From NCBI RefSeq assembly GCF_015500055.1, contig NZ_CP045492.1, forward strand, positions 124,001-188,000: a stretch of 64,000 bases of DNA, in the 5' to 3' direction. The translations under genes were made by a program, and so were the position numbers. The notes under the pieces are model-generated. The model searched no databases. It had not been told where the DNA came from and saw nothing but the letters and a program-made list of their open reading frames with translations. Position 1 is the first letter of the stretch. Every line of letters begins with the position of its first letter. Below are positions 52,997 to 62,170 of this stretch, piece by piece. Source of the stretch: Mesorhizobium sp. NBSH29 (GTDB lineage: Bacteria > Pseudomonadota > Alphaproteobacteria > Rhizobiales > Rhizobiaceae).

Positions 52997-55900
52997 CTAT
53001 TCAGCTGCAACGCCCATGCGCATACGTTCCATTTCGATCAGTGCGCGGCGATACTCCACCGGCATGACCTTACGGAATTTCGGGCGATAATTCGTCCAAT
53101 CAGCAAGGATCGCCTTGCCGCGTTCGGAGCCCGTATGGTGCACATGTTTGGAGATGAGCTGATAGAGCCGTTCCTCATCATGGCTGGTCATGTCGCCTGA
53201 AACATCGACACGGCCCTTATGGGCAAGATCGCCACCATGGTGATGGAGCTTTTCCATCATGTCATCTTCTTCCGGCACTGGCTCAAGCTCGACCATCGCC
53301 ATGTTGCAGCGCTCGGCAAAGTCGCCTTCCTCATCCAGCACATAGGCGACACCGCCTGACATGCCGGCAGCAAAGTTGCGACCCGTCTTGCCAATGACGA
53401 CGACAACGCCGCCGGTCATGTATTCGCAGCCATGGTCGCCCACGCCCTCGACAACCGCGATAGCGCCAGAATTGCGCACCGCAAAGCGCTCTCCCGCAAC
53501 ACCGCGGAAATAGCATTCGCCCTCGGTTGCGCCGTAGAGAACAGTGTTGCCAACAATGATGGACTCTTCGGCCACAATGCGCGTGTTTTCAGGCGGGCGA
53601 ATAACAATTCGGCCACCTGACAGGCCCTTGCCGACATAATCATTGGCATCGCCGATCAGCTCGAACGATATGCCGCGCGCCAAAAATGCCGCGAAGGATT
53701 GCCCGGCAGTGCCGGTGAGCTTGACCGAAATCGTATCGCTGCGCAGCCCCTTATGGCGATATCTCTTCGCCACCTCGCCAGACAGCATGGCGCCGACAGA
53801 ACGGTCACCGTTTTTGATCTCCACGTCGAGCGACACCGGCTCGCGTGCATCCAGCGCGGGCTTTGCCATTTCGATCAGGCGGCGATCCAGAACATCATCA
53901 ATCGGGTGCTTCTGGCGCTCGGTCCAGTGCATGGCCTCGCGCGGGGCTTCCGGCTTGTAGAATATCTTGGTGAAGTCCAGCCCCTTGGCCTTCCAGTGCT
54001 CGATCATGGCGCGCTTTTCGATCAGGCCGGTTTCGCCGACAATCTGGTCGAGATGCGTGTAGCCCATCGCAGCCAGTAGCTCGCGAACCTCTTCAGCCAC
54101 ATAGAAGAAGAAGTTGATGACATCTTCTGGCGTGCCCTTGAAGCGCTTGCGCAGAACCGGGTCTTGCGTGGCAACGCCAACCGGGCATGTGTTGAGATGG
54201 CATTTGCGCATCATGATGCAGCCTGCCGCAATCAATGGTGCCGTCGAGAAGCCGAACTCGTCGGCTCCCAGCAGCGCGCCGATGATGACATCGCGGCCCG
54301 TGCGCAAACCGCCATCCACCTGAAGCGCCACGCGCGAACGAAGGCCGTTCAGCACCAGCGTCTGCTGCGTTTCGGCCAGACCCATTTCCCACGGGCTGCC
54401 GGCATGCTTGAGCGAGGTCAGCGGCGAAGCACCGGTGCCGCCATCATAGCCCGAAATGGTGATGTGATCGGCACGCGCCTTGGCAACACCGGCCGCAACC
54501 GTACCAACACCCACTTCCGACACCAGCTTGACCGAAACATCGGCAGCCGGATTGACGTTTTTCAGATCATAGATGAGCTGCGCCAGATCCTCGATGGAAT
54601 AGATGTCGTGATGCGGTGGCGGGGAAATCAGGCCAACGCCCTGCGTGGAATGGCGTGTCTTGGCAATCGTCGCATCGACCTTATGACCGGGCAACTGACC
54701 GCCCTCACCGGGCTTTGCACCCTGCGCGACCTTGATCTGCATCATATCCGAATTGACGAGATATTCCGCCGTGACGCCAAAGCGCCCCGATGCAATCTGC
54801 TTGATGGCCGAACGTTCGGGGTTCGCCCCGCCGCCGGGCAGTGGCAGATACCGATCCGGCTCCTCGCCGCCCTCGCCGGTGTTGGACTTGCCGCCCATCG
54901 CATTCATGGCGCGCGCCAGCGTGGTATGCGCCTCACGCGAAATCGAGCCAAACGACATGGCACCTGTCGAGAAACGCTTGACGATATCAGCCGCCGTCTC
55001 CACCTGATCGAGCGGCACGGGGGAGCGGCCCGTATCCTCGGCCAGCCTGATCTTGAACAGACCGCGAATGGCCTGTGCATTAGCCGTTTCGGAATCAATC
55101 TGGCGCGAATAATCCTTGAACGTATCCCATGAGCCTTTGCGCACCGCATGCTGCAAGGTGGCAACCGCATCTGGCGACCACATATGCGCCTCGCCGCGCA
55201 TCCGGTACATATATTCGCCGCCCACCTCCAGCGCATTGCGCAGCACTGGATCATCTCCAAATGCCTGCGCATGACGGCTGACGGTTTCCTGCGCGACTTC
55301 CTCCAGCCCGATGCCTTCAATCGTTGTGGCCGTGCCGAAGAAATAGCGATTGACGAAATCGGTCTTCAACCCGACCGCATCGAAAATCTGCGCGCCGCAA
55401 TAGGATTGATAGGTGGAAATGCCCATCTTGGACATGACCTTCAAAATGCCCTTGCCGATGGACTTGATATAGCGGTGCACGACCTCATACGCGTCGACCT
55501 CTTCTGGCATGTCGCCGCGGGCGTGCATATCGAGCAGCGTATCGAAAGCAAGATAGGGGTTGATCGCTTCCGCGCCATAGCCTGCAAGACAGCAGAAATG
55601 ATGCACCTCGCGCGGCTCGCCTGTTTCCAGAACCAGACCAACGGATGTGCGCAACCCCTTGCGAATAAGGTGATGATGCACGGCAGCCGTCGCCAACAGC
55701 GACGGAATGGCAATCCGGTCCGGCCCGACCTGACGGTCAGACAGGATGATGATGTTATAGCCACCCGCAACCGCAGCTTCGGCCCGTTCGCACAAGCGGT
55801 CAACAGCGCCCGACATGCCGGACGCACCTTCCAGCGCGCTATAGGTCACGTCGATCGTCTTGGTGTCGAACCGGTCTTCCGTGTGGCCGATGGAGCGGAT

Positions 55901-57724
55901 CTTTTCGAGATCGCCATTGGTCAAGATTGGCTGGCGAACCTCCAGCCGCTTGCGGCGCGAAGAGCCAACTAGGTCAAAAATATTCGGACGCGGCCCGATG
56001 AAGGAAACAAGGCTCATCACCAGCTCTTCGCGGATAGGATCAATCGGCGGATTGGTGACCTGCGCAAAGTTCTGCTTGAAATAGGTGAACAGCAGCTTCG
56101 ACTTGTCCGACATCGCCGAAATCGGCGTATCGGTACCCATCGAGCCGACTGCTTCCTGACCGGTGGTCGCCATGGGCGACATAAGAAGCTTTGTGTCTTC
56201 CTGACTATAGCCGAACGATTGCTGGCGATCGAGCAGCGATACATCCTTGCGCAGTGCGCGCGGCTCGACCGGCTTCTGGTCTTCAAGGATTAGCTGCGTG
56301 CGTGAGAGCCAATCCTTGTAGGGATGCTTAGATGCAATCTCGGACTTGATCTCATCGTCAGAAACGATGCAGCCCTTTTCAAGATCAATCAAAAGCATCT
56401 TGCCCGGCTGCAAGCGCCACTTCTTGATGATCTTTTCTTCCGGCACCGGCAGAACGCCGGCCTCGGATGCCATGATGATGCGGTCATCATCGGTGACGAT
56501 ATAGCGGGCAGGACGCAGGCCGTTTCGGTCAAGTGTCGCGCCGATCTGGCGGCCATCCGAAAACACCACGGCGGCGGGGCCGTCCCATGGCTCCATCAAG
56601 GCCGCGTGATATTCGTAGAACGCCTTGCGATCCGCGCCCATGAGCTTGTTGCCGGCCCACGCTTCCGGGATCAGCATCATCATCGCATGGGCAAGCGAAT
56701 AGCCGCCCTGCGTCAGAAATTCGAGCGCATTGTCAAAGCAGGCCGTATCCGACTGGCCCTCATAGGAAATCGGCCAGAGCTTGGCGATATCATTGCCAAA
56801 CAGCTCGGAATCCACCGAGGCCTGCCGCGCCGCCATCCAGTTCACATTGCCGCGCAGCGTGTTGATTTCGCCATTATGCGCGACCATTCGGTAAGGATGC
56901 GCCAGCTTCCACGATGGGAATGTATTGGTCGAAAACCGCTGATGCACGAGGATAAGCGCCGTCTCAAAGCGCGGGTCTGACAAATCCTTGTAGTAAGCGC
57001 CAACCTGAAAAGCCAGAAACATGCCCTTGTAGACAATGGTGCGCGACGACAGCGACACCGTATAGGAACCATTGTCGCGTCCCTCAGTCTCGGCATAGAT
57101 GCGCGCGGAAATGACCTTGCGCAGAATGAACAGCCGGCGCTCATAATCATCATCTGTTTCAATATTGGGATTGCGCCCAATAAATGCCTGCCGGTGCACA
57201 GGCTCCGATGCTGCAATATCAGGTGCCTTGGACAGTGTTGAATTATCAACCGGAACATCGCGGAACCCGAGAACCGGCTGCCCTTCCGCCTGCGCAACAT
57301 CGCGGATGATCTGCTCAATATGTGCCTGAAGCGCTTCATCGCGCGGCATGAAGAAATGCCCGACCGCATAATGGCCCGGCTGTGGCAGCTCAACACCCTG
57401 CTTGGCCATTTCCTCACGGAAAAACCCATCAGGAATCTGCACCAGAACGCCAGCGCCATCGCCCATAAGCGGATCAGCACCAACAGCGCCGCGATGGGTG
57501 AGGTTTTCAAGCATCGCCAGACCATCCTTGACGATCTGGTGCGACTTCACATTCTTCATGTTGGCTATAAAGCCGACACCGCAGGCATCATGCTCATTGC
57601 GCGGATCATAAAGGCCCTGCGCCGAAGGCGGCTGATAGAACGAGGTCGGACGTTTTTCCGACGCCGCTTTGGTCTGCGTGGCTGCGCTGTTGGCTAGCGT
57701 CACAGATGGCGTCAGATCCGTCAT
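52997..57724 (-). CDS. gltB: Glutamate synthase (NADPH) large subunit
   Basis: Makes two glutamate from glutamine and 2-oxoglutarate. 1575 residues. A 47-residue propeptide precedes the N-terminal nucleophile in DACGVGF (Cys48), the class II amidotransferase active site. The central and FMN domains follow, with the 3Fe-4S cysteines in IMMRKCHLNTCPVGVATQ, and a C-terminal GXGXG beta-helix domain. The length is normal for bacterial GltB. The downstream vapBC module separates it from gltD. Confidence 0.96.
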   Translation of the reverse strand: MTDLTPSVTLANSAATQTKAASEKRPTSFYQPPSAQGLYDPRNEHDACGVGFIANMKNVKSHQIVKDGLAMLENLTHRGAVGADPLMGDGAGVLVQIPDGFFREEMAKQGVELPQPGHYAVGHFFMPRDEALQAHIEQIIRDVAQAEGQPVLGFRDVPVDNSTLSKAPDIAASEPVHRQAFIGRNPNIETDDDYERRLFILRKVISARIYAETEGRDNGSYTVSLSSRTIVYKGMFLAFQVGAYYKDLSDPRFETALILVHQRFSTNTFPSWKLAHPYRMVAHNGEINTLRGNVNWMAARQASVDSELFGNDIAKLWPISYEGQSDTACFDNALEFLTQGGYSLAHAMMMLIPEAWAGNKLMGADRKAFYEYHAALMEPWDGPAAVVFSDGRQIGATLDRNGLRPARYIVTDDDRIIMASEAGVLPVPEEKIIKKWRLQPGKMLLIDLEKGCIVSDDEIKSEIASKHPYKDWLSRTQLILEDQKPVEPRALRKDVSLLDRQQSFGYSQEDTKLLMSPMATTGQEAVGSMGTDTPISAMSDKSKLLFTYFKQNFAQVTNPPIDPIREELVMSLVSFIGPRPNIFDLVGSSRRKRLEVRQPILTNGDLEKIRSIGHTEDRFDTKTIDVTYSALEGASGMSGAVDRLCERAEAAVAGGYNIIILSDRQVGPDRIAIPSLLATAAVHHHLIRKGLRTSVGLVLETGEPREVHHFCCLAGYGAEAINPYLAFDTLLDMHARGDMPEEVDAYEVVHRYIKSIGKGILKVMSKMGISTYQSYCGAQIFDAVGLKTDFVNRYFFGTATTIEGIGLEEVAQETVSRHAQAFGDDPVLRNALEVGGEYMYRMRGEAHMWSPDAVATLQHAVRKGSWDTFKDYSRQIDSETANAQAIRGLFKIRLAEDTGRSPVPLDQVETAADIVKRFSTGAMSFGSISREAHTTLARAMNAMGGKSNTGEGGEEPDRYLPLPGGGANPERSAIKQIASGRFGVTAEYLVNSDMMQIKVAQGAKPGEGGQLPGHKVDATIAKTRHSTQGVGLISPPPHHDIYSIEDLAQLIYDLKNVNPAADVSVKLVSEVGVGTVAAGVAKARADHITISGYDGGTGASPLTSLKHAGSPWEMGLAETQQTLVLNGLRSRVALQVDGGLRTGRDVIIGALLGADEFGFSTAPLIAAGCIMMRKCHLNTCPVGVATQDPVLRKRFKGTPEDVINFFFYVAEEVRELLAAMGYTHLDQIVGETGLIEKRAMIEHWKAKGLDFTKIFYKPEAPREAMHWTERQKHPIDDVLDRRLIEMAKPALDAREPVSLDVEIKNGDRSVGAMLSGEVAKRYRHKGLRSDTISVKLTGTAGQSFAAFLARGISFELIGDANDYVGKGLSGGRIVIRPPENTRIVAEESIIVGNTVLYGATEGECYFRGVAGERFAVRNSGAIAVVEGVGDHGCEYMTGGVVVVIGKTGRNFAAGMSGGVAYVLDEEGDFAERCNMAMVELEPVPEEDDMMEKLHHHGGDLAHKGRVDVSGDMTSHDEERLYQLISKHVHHTGSERGKAILADWTNYRPKFRKVMPVEYRRALIEMERMRMGVAAE

Positions 57725-58088
57725 CGTCGTTCCTCCCTTGTCTCGCTATCCCTTGCGGGGCCTTAATCGTCCTCTTTGCGGCTCCCCGCCCGCACGGCGA
57801 GGCCGGGCAGGCGATATACTACGCCAAATCCAGCCGGCTTCGTACGGTTAAATAAGACAGCATTACTGTCCTAAATGATATGACAGATAAGGAAACTGGG
57901 CACAAGACCGAAATGGAACTTTTCGAGCGAGCCAGCGCAATAAAATTACAAGACTGCCGCAAGGTCGGTAACAAAGCACCGAAACGGCCTTTTTACGGCC
58001 TTGGTATTGAGCGCTATCCATAGTTCGCAGCCGCCCTTCGGCATGCTAGAAGCCTTGCCACACCGATGATAAATGACTGGAAACACCG
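57725..58088. other. Divergent intergenic region between gltB and the aldolase gene
   Basis: About 364 bases without a credible gene. A short inverted repeat GACAG-catta-CTGTC lies at 57856-57870. Promoters for gltB (minus) and the aldolase (plus) must be here, but I see no consensus pair that I would defend. Confidence 0.4.
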
Positions 58089-59132
58089 ATGAATTTCGCC
58101 TCCGACAACTGGGCTGGCGCGCATGCCAAAATCGCTGCCGCCCTTGCTACCCATGCCACCGGGTTCGCTGCTGCGTACGGCGCCAGCACGCTCGACAAAA
58201 AGGTTGAAAAGCGCTTCTGCGAGATTTTCGAGCGCGACGTCGCGGTGTTTTTCGTCGGTACAGGAACGGCAGCCAATTCCCTGGCGCTGACGGCCGTGAA
58301 CCGGCCAGGCGGCATCGCTTTTGCCCACCGCGAGGCGCATGTGATCGAGGACGAATGCGGCGCGCCCGATTTCTTTACCGGCGGCGGCAGGTTGATGCCT
58401 GTCGATGGCAAACTTGGCCGCATAAACCCGGCCGGGCTGGAAGCCGCCATTGCACGTTCCGAGGTGGGTGGCGTCCATTCGGGCCAGCCGATGGCGGTGA
58501 CGATTACCCAGGCGACCGAGGCCGGAACGGTCTACAGCCTCGATGAGATCGACGCCATTGCCGGGATAGCGCGGGCACGCGACCTGCCGTTCCACATGGA
58601 CGGCGCACGCTTTGCCAATGCGCTGGTTTCGCTGGGGGTGACCCCCGCGGAAATGACCTGGAAGCGCGGCGTTGACCTTCTCTCCTTCGGCGGCACCAAA
58701 AACGGCTGCTGGTGTGCCGAGGCGATTGTGATGTTTGATCCCGCAGGCGCGCGCGACATGAGCTTCATCCGCAAGCGTGCGGCCCAGCTGTTTTCAAAAT
58801 CGCGCTTCATCGCCGCCCAGTTCGATGCCTATTTCGAAGATGATCTTTGGCTGGAGACGGCCACCCACGCCAACACCATGGCCGCGCGCCTGGCCGCTCA
58901 TATTACCGCCTCGCCAAAACTGCGACTCGGCTGGCAGCCCGACGCCAACGAGATTTTTGCGATCATCCCGACTGCGATGATTGAGTCGCTAAAGACTGCC
59001 GGCGCCCTGTTTTACGACTGGCACACCCCACATGGGTTGGGCATCCAGACCGATGAAACACTCTGCCGCTTGGTCACAAGTTTTGCCACGACGCCCGATG
59101 AGGTAGACCGCTTCGGCGCGCTGATCGCCTGA
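58089..59132 (+). CDS. ltaE: Threonine aldolase/beta-eliminating lyase family PLP enzyme
   Basis: About 347 residues; probably low-specificity L-threonine aldolase that splits threonine or allo-threonine to glycine and acetaldehyde. NFASDNWAGAHAKIAAALAT, FVGTGTAANSLALTAV, FAHREAHVIEDECGAP, HMDGARFANALVSLGV and the PLP lysine in LLSFGGTKNGCWCAEAIV are typical. The start at 58089 places the substrate loop at the N-terminus. It is followed by an AGGCGG/CCGCCT hairpin and the convergent hsp20 gene. Confidence 0.85.
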   Translation: MNFASDNWAGAHAKIAAALATHATGFAAAYGASTLDKKVEKRFCEIFERDVAVFFVGTGTAANSLALTAVNRPGGIAFAHREAHVIEDECGAPDFFTGGGRLMPVDGKLGRINPAGLEAAIARSEVGGVHSGQPMAVTITQATEAGTVYSLDEIDAIAGIARARDLPFHMDGARFANALVSLGVTPAEMTWKRGVDLLSFGGTKNGCWCAEAIVMFDPAGARDMSFIRKRAAQLFSKSRFIAAQFDAYFEDDLWLETATHANTMAARLAAHITASPKLRLGWQPDANEIFAIIPTAMIESLKTAGALFYDWHTPHGLGIQTDETLCRLVTSFATTPDEVDRFGALIA

Positions 59133-59138
59133 TGCAAA

Positions 59139-59162
59139 AGGCGGCCCCGAACGGGACCGCCT
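59139..59162. terminator. Hairpin between aldolase and hsp20 genes
   Basis: aggcgg with cccg pairs with cggg and ccgcct (two internal unpaired bases) around a short loop. It lies seven bases after the aldolase stop and before the hsp20 stop. TTTT flanks it on the minus strand. Confidence 0.55.
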
Positions 59163-59188
59163 CTTATCAAACCATGCTCAAACCGGCA

Positions 59189-59656
59189 TTAGCTGGCCTT
59201 GGCTTCGATCTGCTTGGCTTTCGTGGCAGCAACGCTGATCTCAATCTTGCGCGGCTTCATCTCCTCGGGGATGTTGCGCTTGAGGTCGATGTGCAGCAAG
59301 CCGTTCTTGAGGTTGGCACCACTGACCTCGACATGGTCGGCGAGCTGGAAGCGGCGCTCGAAGGTGCGGCTGGCAATGCCGCGATAGAGCACTTCCGCGC
59401 CGTCCTCGTTGGTCTCCGGCTTGCGTTCGCCCTTGACGGTCAGCACATTGCGGTGCGCCTCAATGGCAATCTCGTCATCGGCAAATCCCGCTACCGCCAT
59501 CGAAATGCGATAGGCATCCTCGCCGGTGCGCTCGATATTGTAAGGCGGATAGGTGTTCTGGCCGCCCTCTGGCTACGCCAGCGAGTCGAGAATGGTGAAC
59601 AGCCGGTCGAAGCCGACGGTGGAACGGTAGAGTGGTGAAAAATCAACGTGTCGCAT
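59189..59656 (-). pseudogene. Hsp20 small heat shock protein interrupted by an amber codon
   Basis: Read from ATG at 59656 the product begins MRHVDFSPLYRSTVGFDRLF, then TILDSLA, TAG at 59573-59575 (codon 28), then PEGGQNTYPPYNIERTGED and AYRISMAVAGFADDEIAIEA. Both sides are in the same frame and together form a normal IbpA-type small chaperone of about 155 codons with the alpha-crystallin domain (GIASRTFERRFQLADHVEV). GGAGAACATTCC precedes the ATG. A single C-to-T change (CAG to TAG) would explain the stop. An internal ATG at 59500 could yield 103 residues but lacks the N-terminal arm. Confidence 0.82.
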
Positions 59657-59821
59657 GGAATGTTCTCCTGTTGAGCAACATGGTTTTGCGTGTGGCGCGT
59701 CTCCAGGCCCAAAAGGCGCCCGAAACTGGCCAGCGACCCCGATACCGGCGGCCGCAGACCTGATTTGGGAACCGCAAGAAGTGATTTCAAGAGTTTTTTT
59801 TAGCGTGGGCGTAAACCCTGT

Positions 59822-60196
59822 TCAGGCGACCGCGCGAAGATCGAAATCGGCGTGGATCACGTCGAACGGCACCCAGATCTTTGCGCCTGTGCTCTCGACA
59901 ATGCCCCATTCCAGAAGCGCGGCGACATCATCATGGACCCGGCGAATGTCGCGGGACAGTGCGCGCGCAAGCCCGCGCATACTGCTTGGCCCGATCTCTT
60001 GCAGGTGCTCGATCAACTCCCAGCGCTTGGGCGTCAGCACCGCAAACAGATGCGCCGGTGCATCGAAGGTGAAGGTGGCAAGTGGCGCGCTGGGCGCGCC
60101 CGATTTCCACACTGCCGAAAACCGCTGTCCCATCGCCTCGAGCCGAGCCGCGCCATTGTCGTTCGCTTTGCGTATCTGGATCACCGCGCGGTTCAT
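59822..60196 (-). CDS. Small helix-turn-helix regulator (HVO_A0114-like)
   Basis: About 124 residues. The C-terminal half (FAVLTPKRWELIEHLQEIGP, MRGLARALSRDIRRVHDDVA, LLEWGIVESTGAKIWVPFDV) is a winged helix of the HVO_A0114/MarR-like type, often the second protein of toxin-antitoxin-like pairs. AAAAGGAGGCTGCC before the ATG at 60196 fixes the start. No toxin-like partner frame lies upstream, so here it looks like an orphan. It is upstream of the broken hsp20 gene on the same strand. Confidence 0.72.
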   Translation of the reverse strand: MNRAVIQIRKANDNGAARLEAMGQRFSAVWKSGAPSAPLATFTFDAPAHLFAVLTPKRWELIEHLQEIGPSSMRGLARALSRDIRRVHDDVAALLEWGIVESTGAKIWVPFDVIHADFDLRAVA

Positions 60197-60309
60197 GGCA
60201 GCCTCCTTTTGAGCTCTGCAACACCCATGCTCCGTAGGGCCATTCACGACAGCAATCGCCTCCAATTCGATGAACCTATCATGAACCATCGCTTCGGCGT
60301 GCGTTCAGG

Positions 60310-60450
60310 CACCCGGACGTAAACTCTCCTCAACATTCAGACACGCAGCCGACACGAACGGCTGCACAGAGTTCGGTGAGGGTGTAACGTCCCTTCCACC
60401 CACACCGACAGAAGGCCGGAAACGCCCCCGAGGCGTCTTCCGGCCTTTTT
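60310..60450 (+). ncRNA. Candidate trans-acting small RNA with three hairpins
   Basis: The region between divergent genes holds gcagccg/cggctgc (60345-60351, 60359-60365). A second hairpin TCGGTG.GGGTG/CACCC.CACCGA (60373-60408) exposes a pyrimidine loop taacgtcccttc. A strong rho-independent terminator follows (60412-60450). An unpaired actctcctcaac stretch lies upstream. No plus-strand gene precedes the terminator. Pyrimidine-rich loops of this kind match anti-Shine-Dalgarno sequences of alphaproteobacterial sRNAs. The 5' end is unknown. Confidence 0.55.
60412..60450 (+). terminator. Rho-independent terminator of the candidate small RNA
   Basis: aaggccggaaacgcc pairs with ggcgtcttccggcctt (one bulged base) around cccga and is followed by ttttt. 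It lies upstream of the hydrolase gene, so it cannot be the end of that gene. Confidence 0.8.
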
Positions 60451-60550
60451 CGTTATGATGCCCGCTTGCCGGGAGACGGGCAAATGTGCTTTCCATTTGA
60501 ACCCGCGCCTTCTATCTGGGACAGGAATGCTCCGCGAACTTCCGGTAAAA

Positions 60551-61501
60551 ATGTCCGAACTTCTCCATCCGATGCCGGAAAACCCGCTGCCAAAAAACGC
60601 AGTCGCGGGTCATTTCACTGCGCGTGGACATATCACCATCCGCTTCGCGCGTTTTGCCGAAACCGCAAAGCCGGCCAAAGGCACGGTTGTTCTGCTCACC
60701 GGGCGCAATGAGTGCATAGAAAAATATTTCGAGACCATAGAAGATTTGCAGAAACTAGGCTTTGGGGTAGCGATCTCCGACTGGCGTGGTCAGGGTGGTT
60801 CTGACCGGCTGACACGCGATCGGCTTCGCGGCTATGTCGACAGTTTTGACGATTATGTTGCCGATCTCGACCAGTTCTTTGACGAGGTCGTTCTGCCCGA
60901 CTGCAAGGGGCCCTATTACCTGCTCGCCCATTCAGCCGGCGCGCTGGTGGCGCTGCTGGCCGCCCCGATGCTGGTGAACCGGGTGCGCCGAATGGTTTTG
61001 TCGGCGCCCTTGATCCAGCTGGTCAACATGCCGCTTTCGATGACCCGTGTGCGCCAGCTCACCGGACTGATGCGCTGGACAGGGCTGGGCCGTGTTTACC
61101 TCGCCGGCAAGCCGGGAACGACCAAGCCGGATTTCGCCACCAATGTGGTAACCAGCGATGCCGCGCGTTTCCAACGCAACAGCGCCATCGTGGAAAATTT
61201 TCCTGAACTTGCACTGGGTGGTCCGACCGCCGGCTGGCTCTATGCCGCCAGCCGCGCCGCAGCCACGGTGACTGACCCCGAATTCATGGCAAAAATCCGC
61301 GTGCCCTCGCTCTTTATCGTGGCAGGCGCCGACACCGTGGTGTCCACCCGCGCCGCCGAGCTGTATGCCAGAAGGCTGCGCTCGGGTATGGTCGTGACCG
61401 TTGATGGCGCGCGCCACGAAATGCTGCAGGAGAGAGATTTCTTTCGCGAACAGGCGCTGGCGGCCATCGAGGCGTTTATTCCCGGCAGCGGCGCAGCCTG
61501 A
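60551..61501 (+). CDS. Alpha/beta hydrolase, lysophospholipase-like
   Basis: About 316 residues of the monoacylglycerol lipase/PldB group. The nucleophile is in LLAHSAGALVALL, the acid in VAGADTVVSTRAA and the catalytic His in GARHEMLQE. GVAISDWRGQGGSDRL is the family oxyanion-region motif. The frame is open to 60455, and ATG codons at 60527 and 60551 are both possible; 60551 starts with MSELLHPMPENPLPKNAV, the usual family N-terminus. It follows the candidate small RNA terminator at once. Confidence 0.85.
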   Translation: MSELLHPMPENPLPKNAVAGHFTARGHITIRFARFAETAKPAKGTVVLLTGRNECIEKYFETIEDLQKLGFGVAISDWRGQGGSDRLTRDRLRGYVDSFDDYVADLDQFFDEVVLPDCKGPYYLLAHSAGALVALLAAPMLVNRVRRMVLSAPLIQLVNMPLSMTRVRQLTGLMRWTGLGRVYLAGKPGTTKPDFATNVVTSDAARFQRNSAIVENFPELALGGPTAGWLYAASRAAATVTDPEFMAKIRVPSLFIVAGADTVVSTRAAELYARRLRSGMVVTVDGARHEMLQERDFFREQALAAIEAFIPGSGAA

Positions 61502-61509
61502 TCACCCGG

Positions 61510-62001
61510 TCAGGCCAGACGCGAAAACTGCATTTCCCAATTCAATTCCCAGTTCACGCCGCCATCGGCAGAAAAGGCCTGCCGCCAGCTCGGCGCATCG
61601 GTGCCGACATTGGTCCATGTAAACCGTACGGTGATGGGCTTTCCTTCAAATGTATCGTCACACAAAAAAGTACCAGTGCCGTTCTCAAACCTGCCGCGCA
61701 CCGGCACGTTAACACTGTGCGGATGACGCCCGTCGAGCCACCAGATCGCCCATAATTTCGTGACCGGGTCAAAGCTGCGCAGCGCTACGGCGCAATAGGG
61801 ATCGCCAGGCATGTCTATGGTACTGTCTTCAACATTGCCAAGCCCGCCTAACAAAGGCTGCATATGCGAGCTTCCGTCAAAATCCTGCCAGTCTCTGGCT
61901 CCGGTCAACCGTGTCCGAAGCCGTCTGTGGCGCACTGTCCAGCGCCCGAACAGCGGATCAAAATCGTACCGCCCATCTGATGGTTCCGTTGCCATTATCA
62001 T
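61510..62001 (-). CDS. DUF1579-like hypothetical protein
   Basis: About 163 residues. FDPLFGRWTVRHRRLRTRLT, then SFDPVTKLWAIWWLDGRHPH and GRFENGTGTFLCDDTFEGKP resemble DUF1579-type proteins with a beta-barrel-like fold. A start at Met1 or at Met3 (61995) is possible. It is convergent with the hydrolase gene and divergent from the beta-lactamase gene. Function is unknown. Confidence 0.65.
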   Translation of the reverse strand: MIMATEPSDGRYDFDPLFGRWTVRHRRLRTRLTGARDWQDFDGSSHMQPLLGGLGNVEDSTIDMPGDPYCAVALRSFDPVTKLWAIWWLDGRHPHSVNVPVRGRFENGTGTFLCDDTFEGKPITVRFTWTNVGTDAPSWRQAFSADGGVNWELNWEMQFSRLA

Positions 62002-62059
62002 GTCCCTCCAGCTAAGCAGCGCTCGAAACCCGGCGCAGCGTCCCCGCTCCTATCCCATG

Positions 62060-62085
62060 GCTGCTGACAGCACAGTGTCAGCAGC
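62060..62085. promoter_or_regulatory. 10-bp inverted repeat upstream of the beta-lactamase gene
   Basis: gctgctgaca (62060-62069) and tgtcagcagc (62076-62085) are perfect arms around gcacag. The element lies 86-111 bases upstream of the beta-lactamase ATG and 59 bases from the divergent gene start. No T run follows, so an operator is more likely than a terminator. No regulator gene is adjacent. Confidence 0.4.
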
Positions 62086-62170
62086 TTCCGCACGATCAGG
62101 CGCACTGCTCATCTTTCGGCCCGATTTAACCGCGAAACAGCCGGCATTTGATAACGAATGGATTTAACGA

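Noticed and set aside
54164-55132. 322-residue plus-strand frame inside gltB
   Set aside because: Antisense to a highly conserved part of gltB; composition is that of a GC-driven shadow frame.
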